64,000 nt of DNA from Diplolepis rosae (GCA_030998225.1 JAPYXD010000171.1:2294001-2358000); one strand, 5' to 3'. Shown: positions 46,660 through 58,751, counted from the first letter of the stretch. Notes: generated from the letters alone by a model not told the origin. A program made the numbers and translations.

Positions 46660-47640
46660 CGTTTTGAGACCCCCTGAGTCAGAAAAAAGGGTCTTTACGA
46701 AAGTGTCTGTCTGTCTGTCTGTAGTAGGTCGTGTGCGGCATAACTCTCGATAGAATTATCTGATTCAATTGAGCTTTGGTACACTTTATCGGAGCCAAAA
46801 AAGTAAGAACAAGTTTGTTAACCAGCTACATCCAATCAAAATTGAGGGGTTGAGCACTACTTTTGTGTTTTTGAAAATAATTTTTTGAAAATATCAAAAA
46901 TTTCAATTCTGGTTTTAGCTAGTGCTCATAAATCTCTAAAAATTATCCTGATAACATTTTTTGATTAAATCAAAATTAGAAATGTTACTGCATATTCAAA
47001 TTCGAAAAAAGTCAATATCAAAATTCCATTTTCCAGTTAAATTATACGAGATACGAAAAAACGTTATGATACAATATTATTTTCTACATAAAGTCCTACA
47101 AGCTTGAATTGTAAAATTTTTTCATAAGATGCATATTTTACTTTTTAATTCCAAAAAAAAATATTGAAAATCCAAAATTCAATTTTTTAACAATAATATT
47201 CGAAATACGAAAAAAACGTAAGAATACAAAGTTTGTCGTTTCAAAAAGATCCACAAATTTTGTCCTACACAGTTTCTGATAAAACATATATTTTTCATTT
47301 CAATTTCAAAAATTACGATTAAAATTCAAAAATTCCATTTTTTAGACAAAATATGTGAGATACAAAAAAAACGTTTAGATGGAAAATTGTTTGCCTAAAT
47401 GAGGTCTACAAATTCTCATTAAGACATTTCGGACCAGGAGGTATATTTTATGTTTTGATTTTTAATATTAAAAAAAATTCGATTTTTTTCACCAAAATAT
47501 GTGAGATACGAAATAAGCATTGTTCTGCAAAATCGTTTCCTTAAATAAAGTCTACGAGTGTTTTTTCTTTTTGAGAGATTTGGAAGAAAATAAATTATTT
47601 TAATCATGTAATTTATTAAAAAGTTACTGAAATGTATACA
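46660..47640. repeat. Diverged ~150 bp tandem repeats with a TCTG microsatellite
   Basis: A GTCTGTCTGTCTGTCTG run is at ~46705-46722. Four diverged copies of a ~150 bp unit follow, marked by GAGATACGAAAAAACGTT-like words at about 47047, 47200, 47355 and 47505. No gene is supported in this ~1 kb. Confidence 0.6.
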
Positions 47641-47854
47641 AAAAATCGAGCACAAAGCGCGAGCGCCATGAGTAGAATGTGTTCCTTAAGGCTGATAGAG
47701 CCTTAAGTAAATTCAATTTCCTGTTTCACTTAAATTCAAAAAGAAATTGAGTGACTTTGAGAAAATGTGTAATTCACATCATCTGTAATATTATTATAAA
47801 ATTGGTTTGAGCGTCAGTATCAAATTATAATAAATAAACTTGAATGTATGTGAA

Positions 47855-48000
47855 GAGCACAAGGACGAGCGCGAAGCGCGAGGTCCAGAAAGAACGGAGC
47901 GCAAAGCGCGACGATCAAATCGTGCGCCCTAGGCGCGCTCAAACTTGCGAGCGAAGCGAGCTGCGCGCGATGAGAATGTGCCCGCGAAGCGGGCAGATTT
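47855..48000. repeat. Cluster of GCGAAGC-type mini-hairpins
   Basis: Within 130 bp there are five short GC-rich inverted repeats closed by three bases: GCGCGAAGCGCG, GCGCAAAGCGCG, GAGCGAAGCGAGC, CCCGCGAAGCGGG and CGCGCCCTAGGCGCGC. It lies about 460 bp upstream of the BEN gene ATG in otherwise AT-rich sequence. Confidence 0.7.
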
Positions 48001-48460
48001 TTTCTGTTCAATTCGAGTTCTGGCTATCGATCCCCTACCAATACTTTTTTCATATAACGATAGTTAATATATCTTGCCAGAGATTCAACTTCACACATTA
48101 AGATGCACAAGAAAGTCGATTTTTTGACCATTTTCATAAAAATTTTTTTCATTTTGTAGTAAATTAATTGTGGAATTAAACATTTAATATAAACATCGCG
48201 TCAATTTTAGACCCACCTCTTCCGTTTGGACAGCAGCACCGCGCAGTAATCTGAAATCAGCTGCCAGCGCAAGCGAGAAGCAAGAAGATTCATTTTCAAA
48301 TTCATTTGCTGCGAGTTCATGTGAATTGCTGCTTGAAAACCGTTGGGATTCGCAGTCGGTATTGTGTTCCACGTGTGATGCGTCCACATTGATGTGTTAA
48401 GTGATAGTGTCGACTACGCCGGTTTCTGCTCGCAATCAATTCATTCTGAATCTCTTAAGA

Positions 48461-51227
48461 ATGTCGAAAACAGATATTTCTTTTGTATATGTTCAATATT
48501 TGGACGATGACTCCACGGAGATAGTGCCTACAAAACGCATCAAAAAGTGGTCTTGCAAAACGAAGGAGGAGTTCAAGAAAAAGTTTTACGTTCTTCCCGT
48601 ATTCTACGTAGACTGGTGGGATAAAGAAGAAAAAGCGTGGTTTGAGGTGGAAGCTGTCCTACATTTCGTTGGCGGTAAGTAATTATTACTTGACTTTAAA
48701 TATTTCATATACCGGTTCCGAATTGGAAATTTTCTCTAAAATTCTTAATATGTAAGTTGATGACTTTTGTCAATACTTTTCGCCCTTCTCATTCTTAAAT
48801 TAATGAATCAAATGAATCTTCTACAATAAATAAACGTACCTCTTTTTTCGTTTACGTTTATATACTTTGGAAAATTTATTTGAGTTGTTAATTTATCAAT
48901 GAGAAGGACAAAAAGTATTGGCTAGTCGCGAACAGAACATTAATTTAATGTTTTGTTACAACTCAGACAATTAATCCTATGGTAATAATTTTACTAATCC
49001 AAGAATAGTTTTTCTGTAGTTTTGTGTAATTTGCATTGATGTTTTTTTACAGTGATATTTTCTCATTTCGCTCTGATACACATTGATGGTGTTTTTCATA
49101 GTAAAATATTGAACTCGGATTTTTTGCACATTTTTAAAATAATAATTAAAGCTTGTTGAAGGACACTTTGTTAAAAAAATTTTGATTTATACCGAATATT
49201 TTTGTGAACCAATTGGATGAATTTGCTCGCCTAAATATTTGTAAAAATTGAAAGTGTATTATGATGGAAAAAAGTAAAGAAAGTAAGAAACTCAAGATTT
49301 TCGAAAGAAAATGACCTTGAGCGATGTTTAATTATTATTTTAAAAATGTGACAAAAATCATGGTAGAATATTTTATTTAAGAAAATGCAATTCATGATTT
49401 CCAAAGCGAAATCAAAAGCAAATTAACTCAATTTTATCAAAACGAAGCATCTTGAAGAAAATTGAAGTAGGTTTTTTTTGTTGGTACGGGGTGCCAAATT
49501 AATTAAAAACATAAATCTTTAATCTTTAAGTCGATTTCGTACAACCTTTATGAGAAATAATAATGTCCACTCAGAAACGAATATTATTTTGCTCGACATT
49601 TTTTACAATGTGACAATTACTTATATCACATAGTTTTTCGCTATTTTTCGCTTGTTTATTTTTAAATAGAAACCACTATAGTTTCTTCTCATTACTTTGC
49701 AGATAGTGAAGAGGATGTAAAAGCTCAAGTCGACGATGCCTTAGCGAAAAATAAACACTTAAGAAAACCTTCACAAAAGGTTCGAGAAGTTACAAATTGC
49801 GAAACCACGGAGGAAGTGAACATAGTTAATGATATCAAAGAAAAAGTGTAATTGAAAAATCATTCTAATCATCAAGGCAAATGTTAAATGAAATGTATTT
49901 ACACTTTTTTAAAATTTTTACAAATTTCAAAGTCTGACCATCTACTTTTGTTATATGTTTTCAGACTCAAAAAGTCTGTGCGGCAAAGCAGTTAACTAGG
50001 GAGGCTATTTTAGAAAAAAAAATGAACAGATCCTTTTGAGCAAAAGACATAGTTTTTTACAAGAAGAGTCTTCCAGTCAGGCTGGAAGTTTATGGTAAGA
50101 CATCTGATTATGTTATCAGAGATCCAAAAAACTACCGATTGAAAACCCAGCACCAATCGCAAACCTAGAACCTATTGCAAACCTAGAACTGATTGTAAAT
50201 CCAGCGCCGACCGTTAACCTGGTACCGATCACAAATCCAGCACCGATTGCGAACCTGGCACCGATTGTACTACCGACACAATTTGAATTATGGAACGAGA
50301 AGGTAATATTGCAGTTTCTTAAGAACATTTATACAAGATTTATGTAATTTTGAAACATTTTATAACAGATTTAATTTTTTTGCAGATTGACGTGAATGAA
50401 AACGTTTCATTCGATCCCTGTGTTTGGGAATCCTTAGAGCTCACCAATAAAGAATCAATCCTGGCAAGAAACACTGCTATGTCTATCTGGGGCGAAGAAT
50501 TGCGAAACAAATGTCTCGACCTTAAGGCAAAACCACGATTCGATGGGCAAGTGAGAAGCCTTTGCGAGCCGAGGAAACTGGATGCAATTTACGGTAATAT
50601 ACATAATAATTACGATTTTTAACTAGCCTAATCATTAGCGCGCTATGCGTACGAATAATTTCTTAATTAATTTAGACATTTCCAAAAAATTTCAAAGAAT
50701 TTGATAACACTTCAAGTGATTCTGAAATAATTTGAAGATCATTGTCAACATCTTAAGATATTTATATATAGATTTCAATAGATTTAAATTGATTCTAAAA
50801 ATTGTAATTTCATTTGAATTTCAGACGTCCTATATCGTCGGTTCTCACTCAAGGCGAAACAAAACAAACCTACGCTCAGCGACAAGGCTATTCGATTTTG
50901 TCGATCTTGTTTGACACAAAAAATTACGGACCTCAACTCTTCAAAATTAAAAGCGGTTGAAATTCGTGAATTGCAGAGGTTTAAAAACAAACACATCGGT
51001 GTTCTAAACGGTAAAATTATTTTTCAATACTTCCGAATTCTTTCCAATTTTCAAACACTAAGCTAATTTCAAACGTAACTAAATTTATTTCTTACATTCG
51101 CTGATCAAATTCATATTTTCGAATACTTAATTAATTTCCAAAGAAATTACTAAACCAATTTCAAGGATCGAAAATGAATTTTCTTCTTTTTTTTTAAACA
51201 GAAGACACAATGAGCGCAGAGGGTTAA
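48461..51227 (+). CDS. BEN-domain gene of the CACTA-like element (six exons, apparently intact)
   Basis: I infer exons 48461-48674, 49703-49845, 50120-50302, 50386-50593, 50825-51010 and 51202-51227. All have GT donors and AG acceptors, all phases agree, and there is one continuous frame of about 319 codons ending TAA. The N-terminal ~70 residues (DISFVYVQYLDDDSTEIVP...) resemble the module found before DUF4806. A central stretch repeats NPAPIAN-like units. The C-terminal ~110 residues (FDPCVWESL, RNTAMSIWGEEL, RKLDAIYDVLYRRF, then ITDLNSSKLK) fit a BEN domain, a DNA-binding fold in insect regulators. It ends 90 bp before the right TIR and is probably a transposon partner protein. The second exon donor (GTGTAA) and third acceptor are the weakest sites. 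Transcription is unproven. Confidence 0.75.
50120..50302 (+). repeat. Pro/Ala/Ile/Asn-rich repeat-coding exon of the BEN gene
   Basis: The exon contains about seven imperfect 21-24 bp repeats (CCAGCACCAATCGCAAACCT-like), encoding NPAPIANL or NLEPIANL units. This makes a low-complexity linker between the N-terminal module and the BEN domain. Without a proper exon call the repeats can be mistaken for a minus-strand glycine-rich protein (50116-50328). Confidence 0.65.
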
Positions 51228-51316
51228 AAGTAATATTAGAAATGTGAGAGCCTAGCCCGAGCGGAATTCTCCAACAGACTTCAGTTTACACTAAACCATT
51301 CTGTACTTTATTTATA

Positions 51317-52515
51317 CGGTTCATAAGAGATAAAATTAAGTTGTATAGTAGTTTTAAAGATATAACAAAACAAGTATTCTTACAAACGTTGAATAAGTTC
51401 CAAAAACCAAAGGCTTTGCCAAAAAGAAAGCATAAAATGCTTTGCATAAGAAGTAGTGTGTTTGTATTCGCAAAAAAGAGGTGTGTACAATGTATTTTAG
51501 TTATAATTACGTTTGCATTCTTTTATTAAGACACATGGTTCACTTGTTTATTAGTCGTAAAAAACCAAAGGCTTTGTTAAAAAAAGCATGAAATGTAGTG
51601 TGTTAGCGTTTGCAAAAAGAGGTGTGTGTGCAGCGTACATGATTCAGTTGTTTATAACTCGCAAAAGGCATAAATTGATGTCAAATTGATTATTCAACTA
51701 TTTGCATAAGTAAGAAAATTGCAAAAGATGTTGAAAATGAACAATTTATCTGTGCTCTGCGCAACTTACTTTCTTCTTAACAAATTATATTCGTAGTTAC
51801 AAAATAGCCTTACCTATAATTAACAATAGCAACATTTGTAACGACAAAGAATTTCGAAAAAAAAATTCAAATTGTTTTTTATATGAAGAATATTTCAAAC
51901 AAGTTTCATTTTTACATTTCACGAAATACATTCTTTTACTTTTTCTACAAAAAATTTGATCTTGACAACTTATACAAAAAATTCGTAAAATGTCTTACCG
52001 TTTATTCTTTATTATGTTTCGAATACTGTAATATACTATATCGCCGTTAATTATTATGGGTTATTCTTCTTCGTATATATATATTTTATTTTATTTATAA
52101 AGAATTTTCACTACAACTGTTAAAAATGTTTACTATGTGCAAGAACCTCAGGTCACAATAATTTTCTCACTTACAGAAAATAAAATAATTATAAAATCAA
52201 TATAAAAATGAAAACTGCAATATTTATTCCCGTTTTTAAAATTCTTAATAAAAATTAAATGTGGAGAAAAATCGTCAGTATAATTGAGTTAACTTTGAAA
52301 CACTAACTAAAAAAGCTACTTATGCACAAGTTTTTTTTATAAGTGAGAAAATAATTGAAACTCTTCGTCTTTTTTAATTGGCTGTGTTTGTATTCCGAGG
52401 AATAATAACAAACTCTATTTGTTCAATTGCAAGTATTTGATTTTGAAATAATATATCAGCCAATACGGATATTACCTGAGGGTTTTCCGAGAGGATAGGC
52501 CTAAGGAAAAGAAGG
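51317..52515. repeat. Right terminal inverted repeat of the large CACTA-like element
   Basis: This is the reverse complement of 1-1390, without the MITE present in the left copy. It begins 90 bp after the stop codon of the BEN-domain gene. The match runs at least to AAGGAAAAGAAGG at 52515. It may continue outward, since the partner sequence is cut off by the window start, so the terminal CAC and target duplication cannot be seen. Confidence 0.88.
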
Positions 52516-53465
52516 AGTGCCAAGAAGACTTTTTTCTCGAGCAAAAACAAAATATAAATTTTTTTTTTTTAATGGAAACTCGAAAGTATGAAAAATTTTT
52601 GCGTCAAAAAAATTTTTATAAGTACATTAATCTGATGCAAAATGATCCAGGAGACTTTCAAGTTTTAATTTTTAGAAGAGAAGAGAATGTATTTTTGAAT
52701 TCTGAGACCAAAAAAATCCTTACTGACAGGATCCATAATATTCTCCTCTCCAGTAACTGATGCAGGATCCCTAACAGGGACACGTTAAGGATCCTTCCCA
52801 TTTTCCTTTCCAGGAATCCACGTAAAAGAAGAACCTGTACTGGATCGTTCACGGGTTCCCTTGCGGGTATCTATAAGCGAAATGTGTGGAAATTGTGATG
52901 GATCCTTTACGAGCTCCCGTACAGGAAACCGTACAGGATGCTTCATGGATACACCTACCAAAATAAATATGAGAAAAACTCATTGCTAGTGCAGGAACTT
53001 GTGTGTGTTCTCTTGTACGACCCTATGTGAAGCAAATTTTAGTTTCAAAACTACATGGGATTCCCTGCATGTTCATGTCCCGAAACACGTACGGGAAAAT
53101 GTACTGTGGAATGTAATTTGGAACTACACAGGATCCTACCTAGCCTAACATACATGTTCCCGTAAGGGTTCCTTCGTCAACACAGGATCCCCTACGTGCT
53201 CTTGTACGTGTTCTGGTCCCAATTTCTTATGCCGATCATGCGACTTTTCCCATGCGTGATCCGATACCTGTTCTGGTACAGGATCTCGTACAAGGAACAT
53301 TTACAGGATCCCGTACGGGGATTTTCAATAGGGTAATGTGCATTATTGGGTGAATGAGAATCCTCGAGGGATGAAAAGTGTACCATTTCAACATCCGTCG
53401 TCCGTTAATTGTTGGTTCTTGACTGGGCAAGTTTACGCAAACTTTCTGCAAAACGTACTGCCTTA
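52516..53465. other. Sequence beyond the right TIR with GGATCC/CGTAC-rich degenerate repeats
   Basis: From about 52720 to 53330 the words ACAGGATCC, CGTACAGGA, CGTGTTC and their complements recur irregularly, suggesting a decayed palindromic repeat family related in style to the ACGTTC MITEs. No gene is supported. Confidence 0.4.
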
Positions 53466-53469
53466 ATTA

Positions 53470-54186
53470 ATAGAAAACGTGCCCTTGCATGTTCGCATGA
53501 ACATGTGGATGCAACATGACATTGCACCACCCCATTATGCTCTGTGTTCAAGACAAGTGATGAATGAGATTTTTGACGAAAAGTGGATAGGACAAGGCGG
53601 CCCTGTAGCGTGGCCACCTCGTTCGCCAAATCTAACATCACCAGATTACTTTTCATGGAGTTTTGTCAAAGAACGCGTAATGGCGGTAGCACCTACCACG
53701 CCTGACGACATGAAAGAAAGAATACGCCGAGACTGTAACGTAATTACACTACAAATGTTGGCTGAAGTTAGACGGGCTTTTCATCAGCGAATTAACAAGT
53801 GCTTAAAAGTCGAAGGTCATCACTTCGAGCATCTTCTGAAGGTAGACCCAAACCAAGGTTAGTGGATCCTCTGAGAGTGATTATTCCAATATGTTTCGAT
53901 TTTTCGACTATTTTCATACTTTGCGTGACTAGAATGGCCTTGTGTTGTAGGTCGCTGAATTCGCCTTAAAATCGGTAATAATGTCATCGAATAAAAATAC
54001 ATGGTTCCATTTAAAAAAGTGTAGTTGACCTTGACGTGGCTTCAGCACCTCCACCGATAGAAAAATAGGGTGGTTAAGTATGACGGCCTTGTCGAACACT
54101 AAAACTTTTGTCTAAAAACACTTTTGGATATGGTCAATAGTTTGAGCGCTATCGTTCTGTAACGCTTTATGTGCCTCACCCTGTAT
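53470..54186 (+). pseudogene. 3' fragment of another mariner-type transposase
   Basis: The frame reads WMQHDIAPPHYALCSRQV (second catalytic Asp), then GGPVAWPPRSPNLTSPDYFS, where the third catalytic Asp of SPDLT is replaced by Asn, then CLKVEGHHFEHLL at the C-terminus. The N-terminal half and first catalytic Asp are absent, so the element is 5'-truncated. Downstream it ends with CTCACCCTGTATA near 54186, like the 3' TIR of many insect mariners. It is a different subfamily from 37621-38608. Confidence 0.75.
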
Positions 54187-54760
54187 ATACACTTTATATT
54201 GGCCATAATATAACAAAAATTTTATCATTTATCGTTAAATATACGTCAAAATAATCATTATTACAGGTTTGGTAATTACATATTGAAAATTAGCTCGAAA
54301 TTTGTCGAATTTTTGAGGACTAATACATTTCGTGAGATAAATACCCGAAATGTTCGTGAAAGTGGAAGACAAGCAACCTATTATTAAAAAATTATGATGC
54401 TGATAATGGTATTCAATTGTCACTCGAATATTAATACGTTTTTTGCTAGCTCAATAATAATTTGTACCAACTGTACACTGTAAAAAGTTTGGGGAATTTT
54501 CCCCACCAATTATTCGGGAAAATTCCACATTTTAGGGTACAAATACTTTTCCCCGAACAAATTGGGGAATTTCCCCCCCAAAAATGGATAAATTCCAGAA
54601 AAAGTAGGGAATATTCCCCAAAAATTTAGTGAATAAGTAAATCACTAATATTTTGTGGAATTTTCCCCATCAATTATTGGAGAAAATTCCATATTTTAGG
54701 GTACACATACTTTTCCCCAAGAAATTGGGGAATTTTCCCCCAAAAAATGGATAAATTCCA

Positions 54761-55448
54761 CACTGAAAGAAATTTATCGTGAATACAGACTATTTTCTGG
54801 TTATATTAGCAAAAGAGTTTGGCTGTCTCAGATACAGCTAAACTGTATGGGTGTTTCATAAAAACAGTTATAGTTGAAGGGATACTACTGCACCAGTAAT
54901 ATATTTTCAATACACACATCCAAACTGATACGGCTGCAACAGATGAAACATGGTTATGGTTCCTTTAGCCAAACTCTGTTTTGGAAAATCAGCTCAACTT
55001 CAAACAGACGCTTGTCTGCTAGTGATGCGTAGTAGTTTCAGAGGTTAGGGGTAAGTAAACTATTATATCAGTGGTTCATTATAAATCTAAAAAAAAAAAA
55101 TTAAGTCGATACCAGCAATACGTGTTTTGTTTGCATGATCACATACGATCACTCTGCAAACGTTTGAACGCACACCAATATACATCCTTGAAACAAACCA
55201 TTTTGTTTTGCTAAATCAGCATAATAGTCGATGGATAATACAATCAGAAGGACATTTATGAAAGTTTCCTGAGCTGATAGCTAATTTAAAGACATGTTAT
55301 TAGCTCAACTAGTATTTGTTAATTTCTTATTCATACTTATTAACACACAAAATAATATAACTGAAGTAAGAAGATTTTCTTTCTAATTTGCATAGAAATT
55401 CTCTAACAAACTCGGTTAGGTAGAAACACAATACCATTTCTTTCAGTG
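54761..55448. mobile_element. Nested CACTG element, 688 bp
   Basis: The ends CACTGAAAGAAAT and ATTTCTTTCAGTG are inverted, with CA duplicated on both sides (54759-54760 and 55449-55450). Removing it rejoins ATTCCA-GACAAAGTAGG, which matches the parallel subterminal repeat ATTCCAGAAAAAGTAGGG at about 54592. No coding sequence. Confidence 0.78.
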
Positions 55449-55734
55449 CAGACAAAGTAGGAAATATTCCCCAAAAATGAGGGAATATTCCCCAAAAATT
55501 TAGTGAATAAGTAAATCACTTATATTTTGGGGAATTTTCCCTAATCATGTTGTGTTTTTACGGAAAAATTAAAAAAATTTACGAAAAAATTTTAAAAAAA
55601 GTTCTTTAAAAATTAGGGAATTAAGTAAACTTCATGTGATTTCGGGAATTTCTCCAAATTCATTTAAGGATTTTTCTCAAAAATGCGAGAAATATCATTC
55701 AAAGGAGGAGATATTTTCTATGAAAAATAAATTA

Positions 55735-56990
55735 ATGCTTTTTTGCCTTTTAGTCCAAATACCACTGATCTCTATAATACACTGGATGCACAATCAATGC
55801 AAAGTCGTGTGCCCAATTGAAGGCTGAGACGCCATATTTACTTGGGTTGATTACAATAAATTTTGCGGTAAATTCAAATTTAGTAAAAAAGGAAAAGTGT
55901 AAATATTAAAGAAACATTATAAAATCCATGCTTTTTTACCGGTATTAGTATTGATAGTATACATAATTAAACTAATGAAATGAAATTTATTGAATAATAC
56001 TAAAATATAACTCGGTACTATTTATTATTATGGTATATAATGTTGTATACATTTAAAAAGGCATATGTACTTATTTCTTAACTATAATTAAATATAAATT
56101 TATTGAATATAGATTACAGAATTCAACAAGTAAACGTACCTTGGAGTAGTGTTAAAAAGTATCTCACGTTCTGAACGTGAACTATTAATAATAGTCACAT
56201 ATAATTACTATTTTTAGTATAAATTAATTCGCGTTTCATAATTCAACCCTTATGTACCTGTACATAAACGATTTTAAAAACTGAAAAAATGCTCCATCCT
56301 CTTCTGTTTAAAAAAATGTTGAATTACTCGATCTTGTAGGCGTATTTCATCATACGTATAAATTTCTCAGGAGTAATAAGTTGCTCCAACTGAAAGAAGT
56401 AATAGAAATAATTTTGAATATATACAAATTTATAAACTATTGTATTTTGATCGTTTACAAACATTTTAATTTATCAGAAAATAATAAAATTGGAAAATAA
56501 ACAAACCCTAAAGTATAATTCATACTGAATGCAGATATTACATGAAAATTGAGTATGTACATGCTGTGACTAGTATGTTACTAAATAATAGAATCCAATT
56601 CTATAAAGACGTAAGTAATAATATAGAAGATTATCACTGAATAGTACAAAACATCAGGTACGAAAGTACTTCACAAGCAGCAAATTATTTTCTGATAAAT
56701 TAAAATGTTCGTAAACGACCAAAATACAATAGTTTATAAATTTTGTATATCTACTACTACTAATCTACTACTATCAATACTAATACCGGTAAAAAAGCAT
56801 GGATTTTATATTGTTTCTTTAATATTTACACTTTTCCTTTTCTACTAAATTTGAATTTACCGCCACATTCTTTGTAATCAACCCAATTAAATATGGCGTC
56901 TCAGCCTTCAATTGGGTACACGACTTTGCGGACTTTCCCATTGGCATTGTGCATCCAGTGTATTATAGAGATCAGTGCTAAATACGGTAC
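55735..56990. repeat. Inverted duplication carrying exon-like sequence
   Basis: 55735-55960 and 56418-56480 match the reverse complement of 56690-56990, with a ~450 bp insertion in the left copy. Both arms contain a short frame, HWMHN...VVYPIEG, then in another frame AIFNWVDYKECGGKFKFSRK and KGKV-stop. The minus-strand copy keeps KECGGKFKF, while the plus-strand copy is mutated. It may be a decayed terminal exon of an element gene. Function unknown. Confidence 0.55.
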
Positions 56991-57159
56991 TGTGCCTATT
57001 CATAGAGTTGGTCTAATCTCCTATTTATGGTTTGGTTTGCCTGCAATTAATTTTGAATGCTTTAAATATTGAATTGTATTGTTCAGTGACCCTATAGACT
57101 CTCTTGTTACTTAAAAATTTCTGGCGTCTCTGATTTTTAATTTGTAATTAGAAATATAA

Positions 57160-58015
57160 ACATTAAAAAACTTCGAAGTGCAACAGTTTTTCGAATTTTG
57201 ATTGTAGAAGAAAATATATTGAGACTTACTTGTAGAACTATTTGAAAATAATCTAGAATTCTATACATAATTCTTGAAACCCTCAAACATGAAATTTTCG
57301 AAAAAAGTTTACAAATTTGGATTGCCATAGTTTTTCGAATTTTGATTTAAGAAGGAAATGTATTTGAAATTATTTGTAGAACTATTTGAGAAGAACCTAC
57401 AACTCTAAAGAGAACTCCCAAAAATGAGATTTTCGAAAAAAAAAATTTAAAACTTTGAAGAGCCATACATAGTTTTTGGAATTTTGATTTTAGAACAAAA
57501 TGTGTTTGGATTTACTTGTAGAACTATTTGAAAATAATCTAGAATTCTATACATAATTCTTGAAACCCTCAAACATGAAATTTTCGAAAAAAGTTTACAA
57601 ATTTGGATTGCCATAGTTTTTCGAATTTTGATTTAACAACAAAATGTGTTAAGACTTATTGTTAGAAATATTTGCAAAGAATCTAGAACTCTAAACAGAA
57701 TTCTTAAAACCCTCAAACATAAAATTTTCGAAAAAATTTTTAAAACTTTGAAGTGCCATAGTTTTTCTAATTTTGATTTTAGAACAAAATGTGTTTTGAT
57801 TTATTTGTAGTACTATTTGAGAAGAATTCAGAACTCCAAACAGAATTCTTGAAACTTCCAAAAATGAGATTTTCGAAAAAAATTAAAAAACTTTGAAGTG
57901 CCATAGTTTTTCGAATTTTGATTTTAGAACAAAATATGTTTGGACTTATTTGTAGAGCTATTTGCAAAGAATTTAGAACTCTAAACAGAATTTTTGAAAA
58001 CTATTAAAACAAAAA
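57160..58015. repeat. ~145 bp diverged tandem repeat (about six units)
   Basis: Units are marked by GCCATAGTTTTTCGAATTTTG, trimmed here to GCCATAGTTTTTCGAATT, and GAGATTTTCGAAAAAA at regular spacing. It is AT-rich and lies inside the CACTG element. Minus-strand frames at 57137-57967 are repeat artefacts. Confidence 0.75.
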
Positions 58016-58039
58016 TAGTTTTATAACCTGTCCTAAGCT

Positions 58040-58279
58040 TTACATGCAGAATCCGTCAGTATATTTCGGAGCCCCTTCAACTCTCCCATGAATCCAGCAC
58101 TGCAGATTGTACCCATCAGCATCATGTGCCGATAGCTTTACAGCCGGAATTTCCCAAGCAAATTTTCTTCCAGCATGACCTTTATTTTCCATCATTTTAA
58201 TTTCAACCCTCACAAAAAGTGTATCCATAAGTGTATCTGAAACGAGTGAACGAACAAAGAGTTCCAGAGTTAACGTCAA
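58040..58279 (-). other. Exon-like frame of unknown function inside the CACTG element
   Basis: An 79-codon minus-strand frame includes RVEIKMMENKGHAGRKFAWE and SAHDADGYNLQCWIHGRVEG and ends at a stop near 58040. A possible acceptor (GTTTCAG, ~58240) precedes DTLMDTLFVRVEIKMM. Its codon composition looks less AT-biased than the flanks. I do not recognise a family, and no second exon could be linked. Confidence 0.3.
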
Positions 58280-58394
58280 AGGTGAGTTTTAAATATTTTT
58301 TTAAATTGATATATAAATATAAATGATATATTTTTAAAATATTTCGGAGCTTCAAATTTTATTTAATGTAATATTATTAATTTAAAATTAATTA

Positions 58395-58490
58395 GGTGAG
58401 TTTGTCCGATCGAAAGACCTGGGCTCGAATCCCAGCGCAGTCGAAAGCCTCTTTTTTTCCACAGAAAGATTTTCAAATTCTTTAAATATT
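58395..58490 (+). mobile_element. tRNA-derived SINE fragment (B box and tail)
   Basis: GGGCTCGAATCCCAGCGCAG is followed by TCGAAAGCC, a T run and AGAAAGATTTTCAAATTC. It shares order and words with 17790-17903 but lacks the A-box end. Confidence 0.65.
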
Positions 58491-58751
58491 ATTATTTTTG
58501 CAAGGTTCAAGTATACGAAATGCATTTTTATTTATTCTTAAATTTTTCAATTTAAAGCATTAATTAATCTTTCTCTTCTGTTTTACAGTATGCTCTTAGA
58601 CATCAATCCCATCCAAGGACACAAAAGAAGTGGAAAGTACCAAAAATTAGCCACAGATGCCAAGGCAGGGAAATTAAAAGAAAATGTTGTAGGCTTCAGC
58701 AACAATTTATAATTTGATTTTTATTGTCAATAATAATAATATGTATATTTA

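Noticed and set aside
50116..50328. Minus-strand glycine/alanine-rich repeat protein
   Set aside because: It is antisense to the proline/alanine/isoleucine/asparagine repeat exon of the BEN gene, whose splice phases fit.
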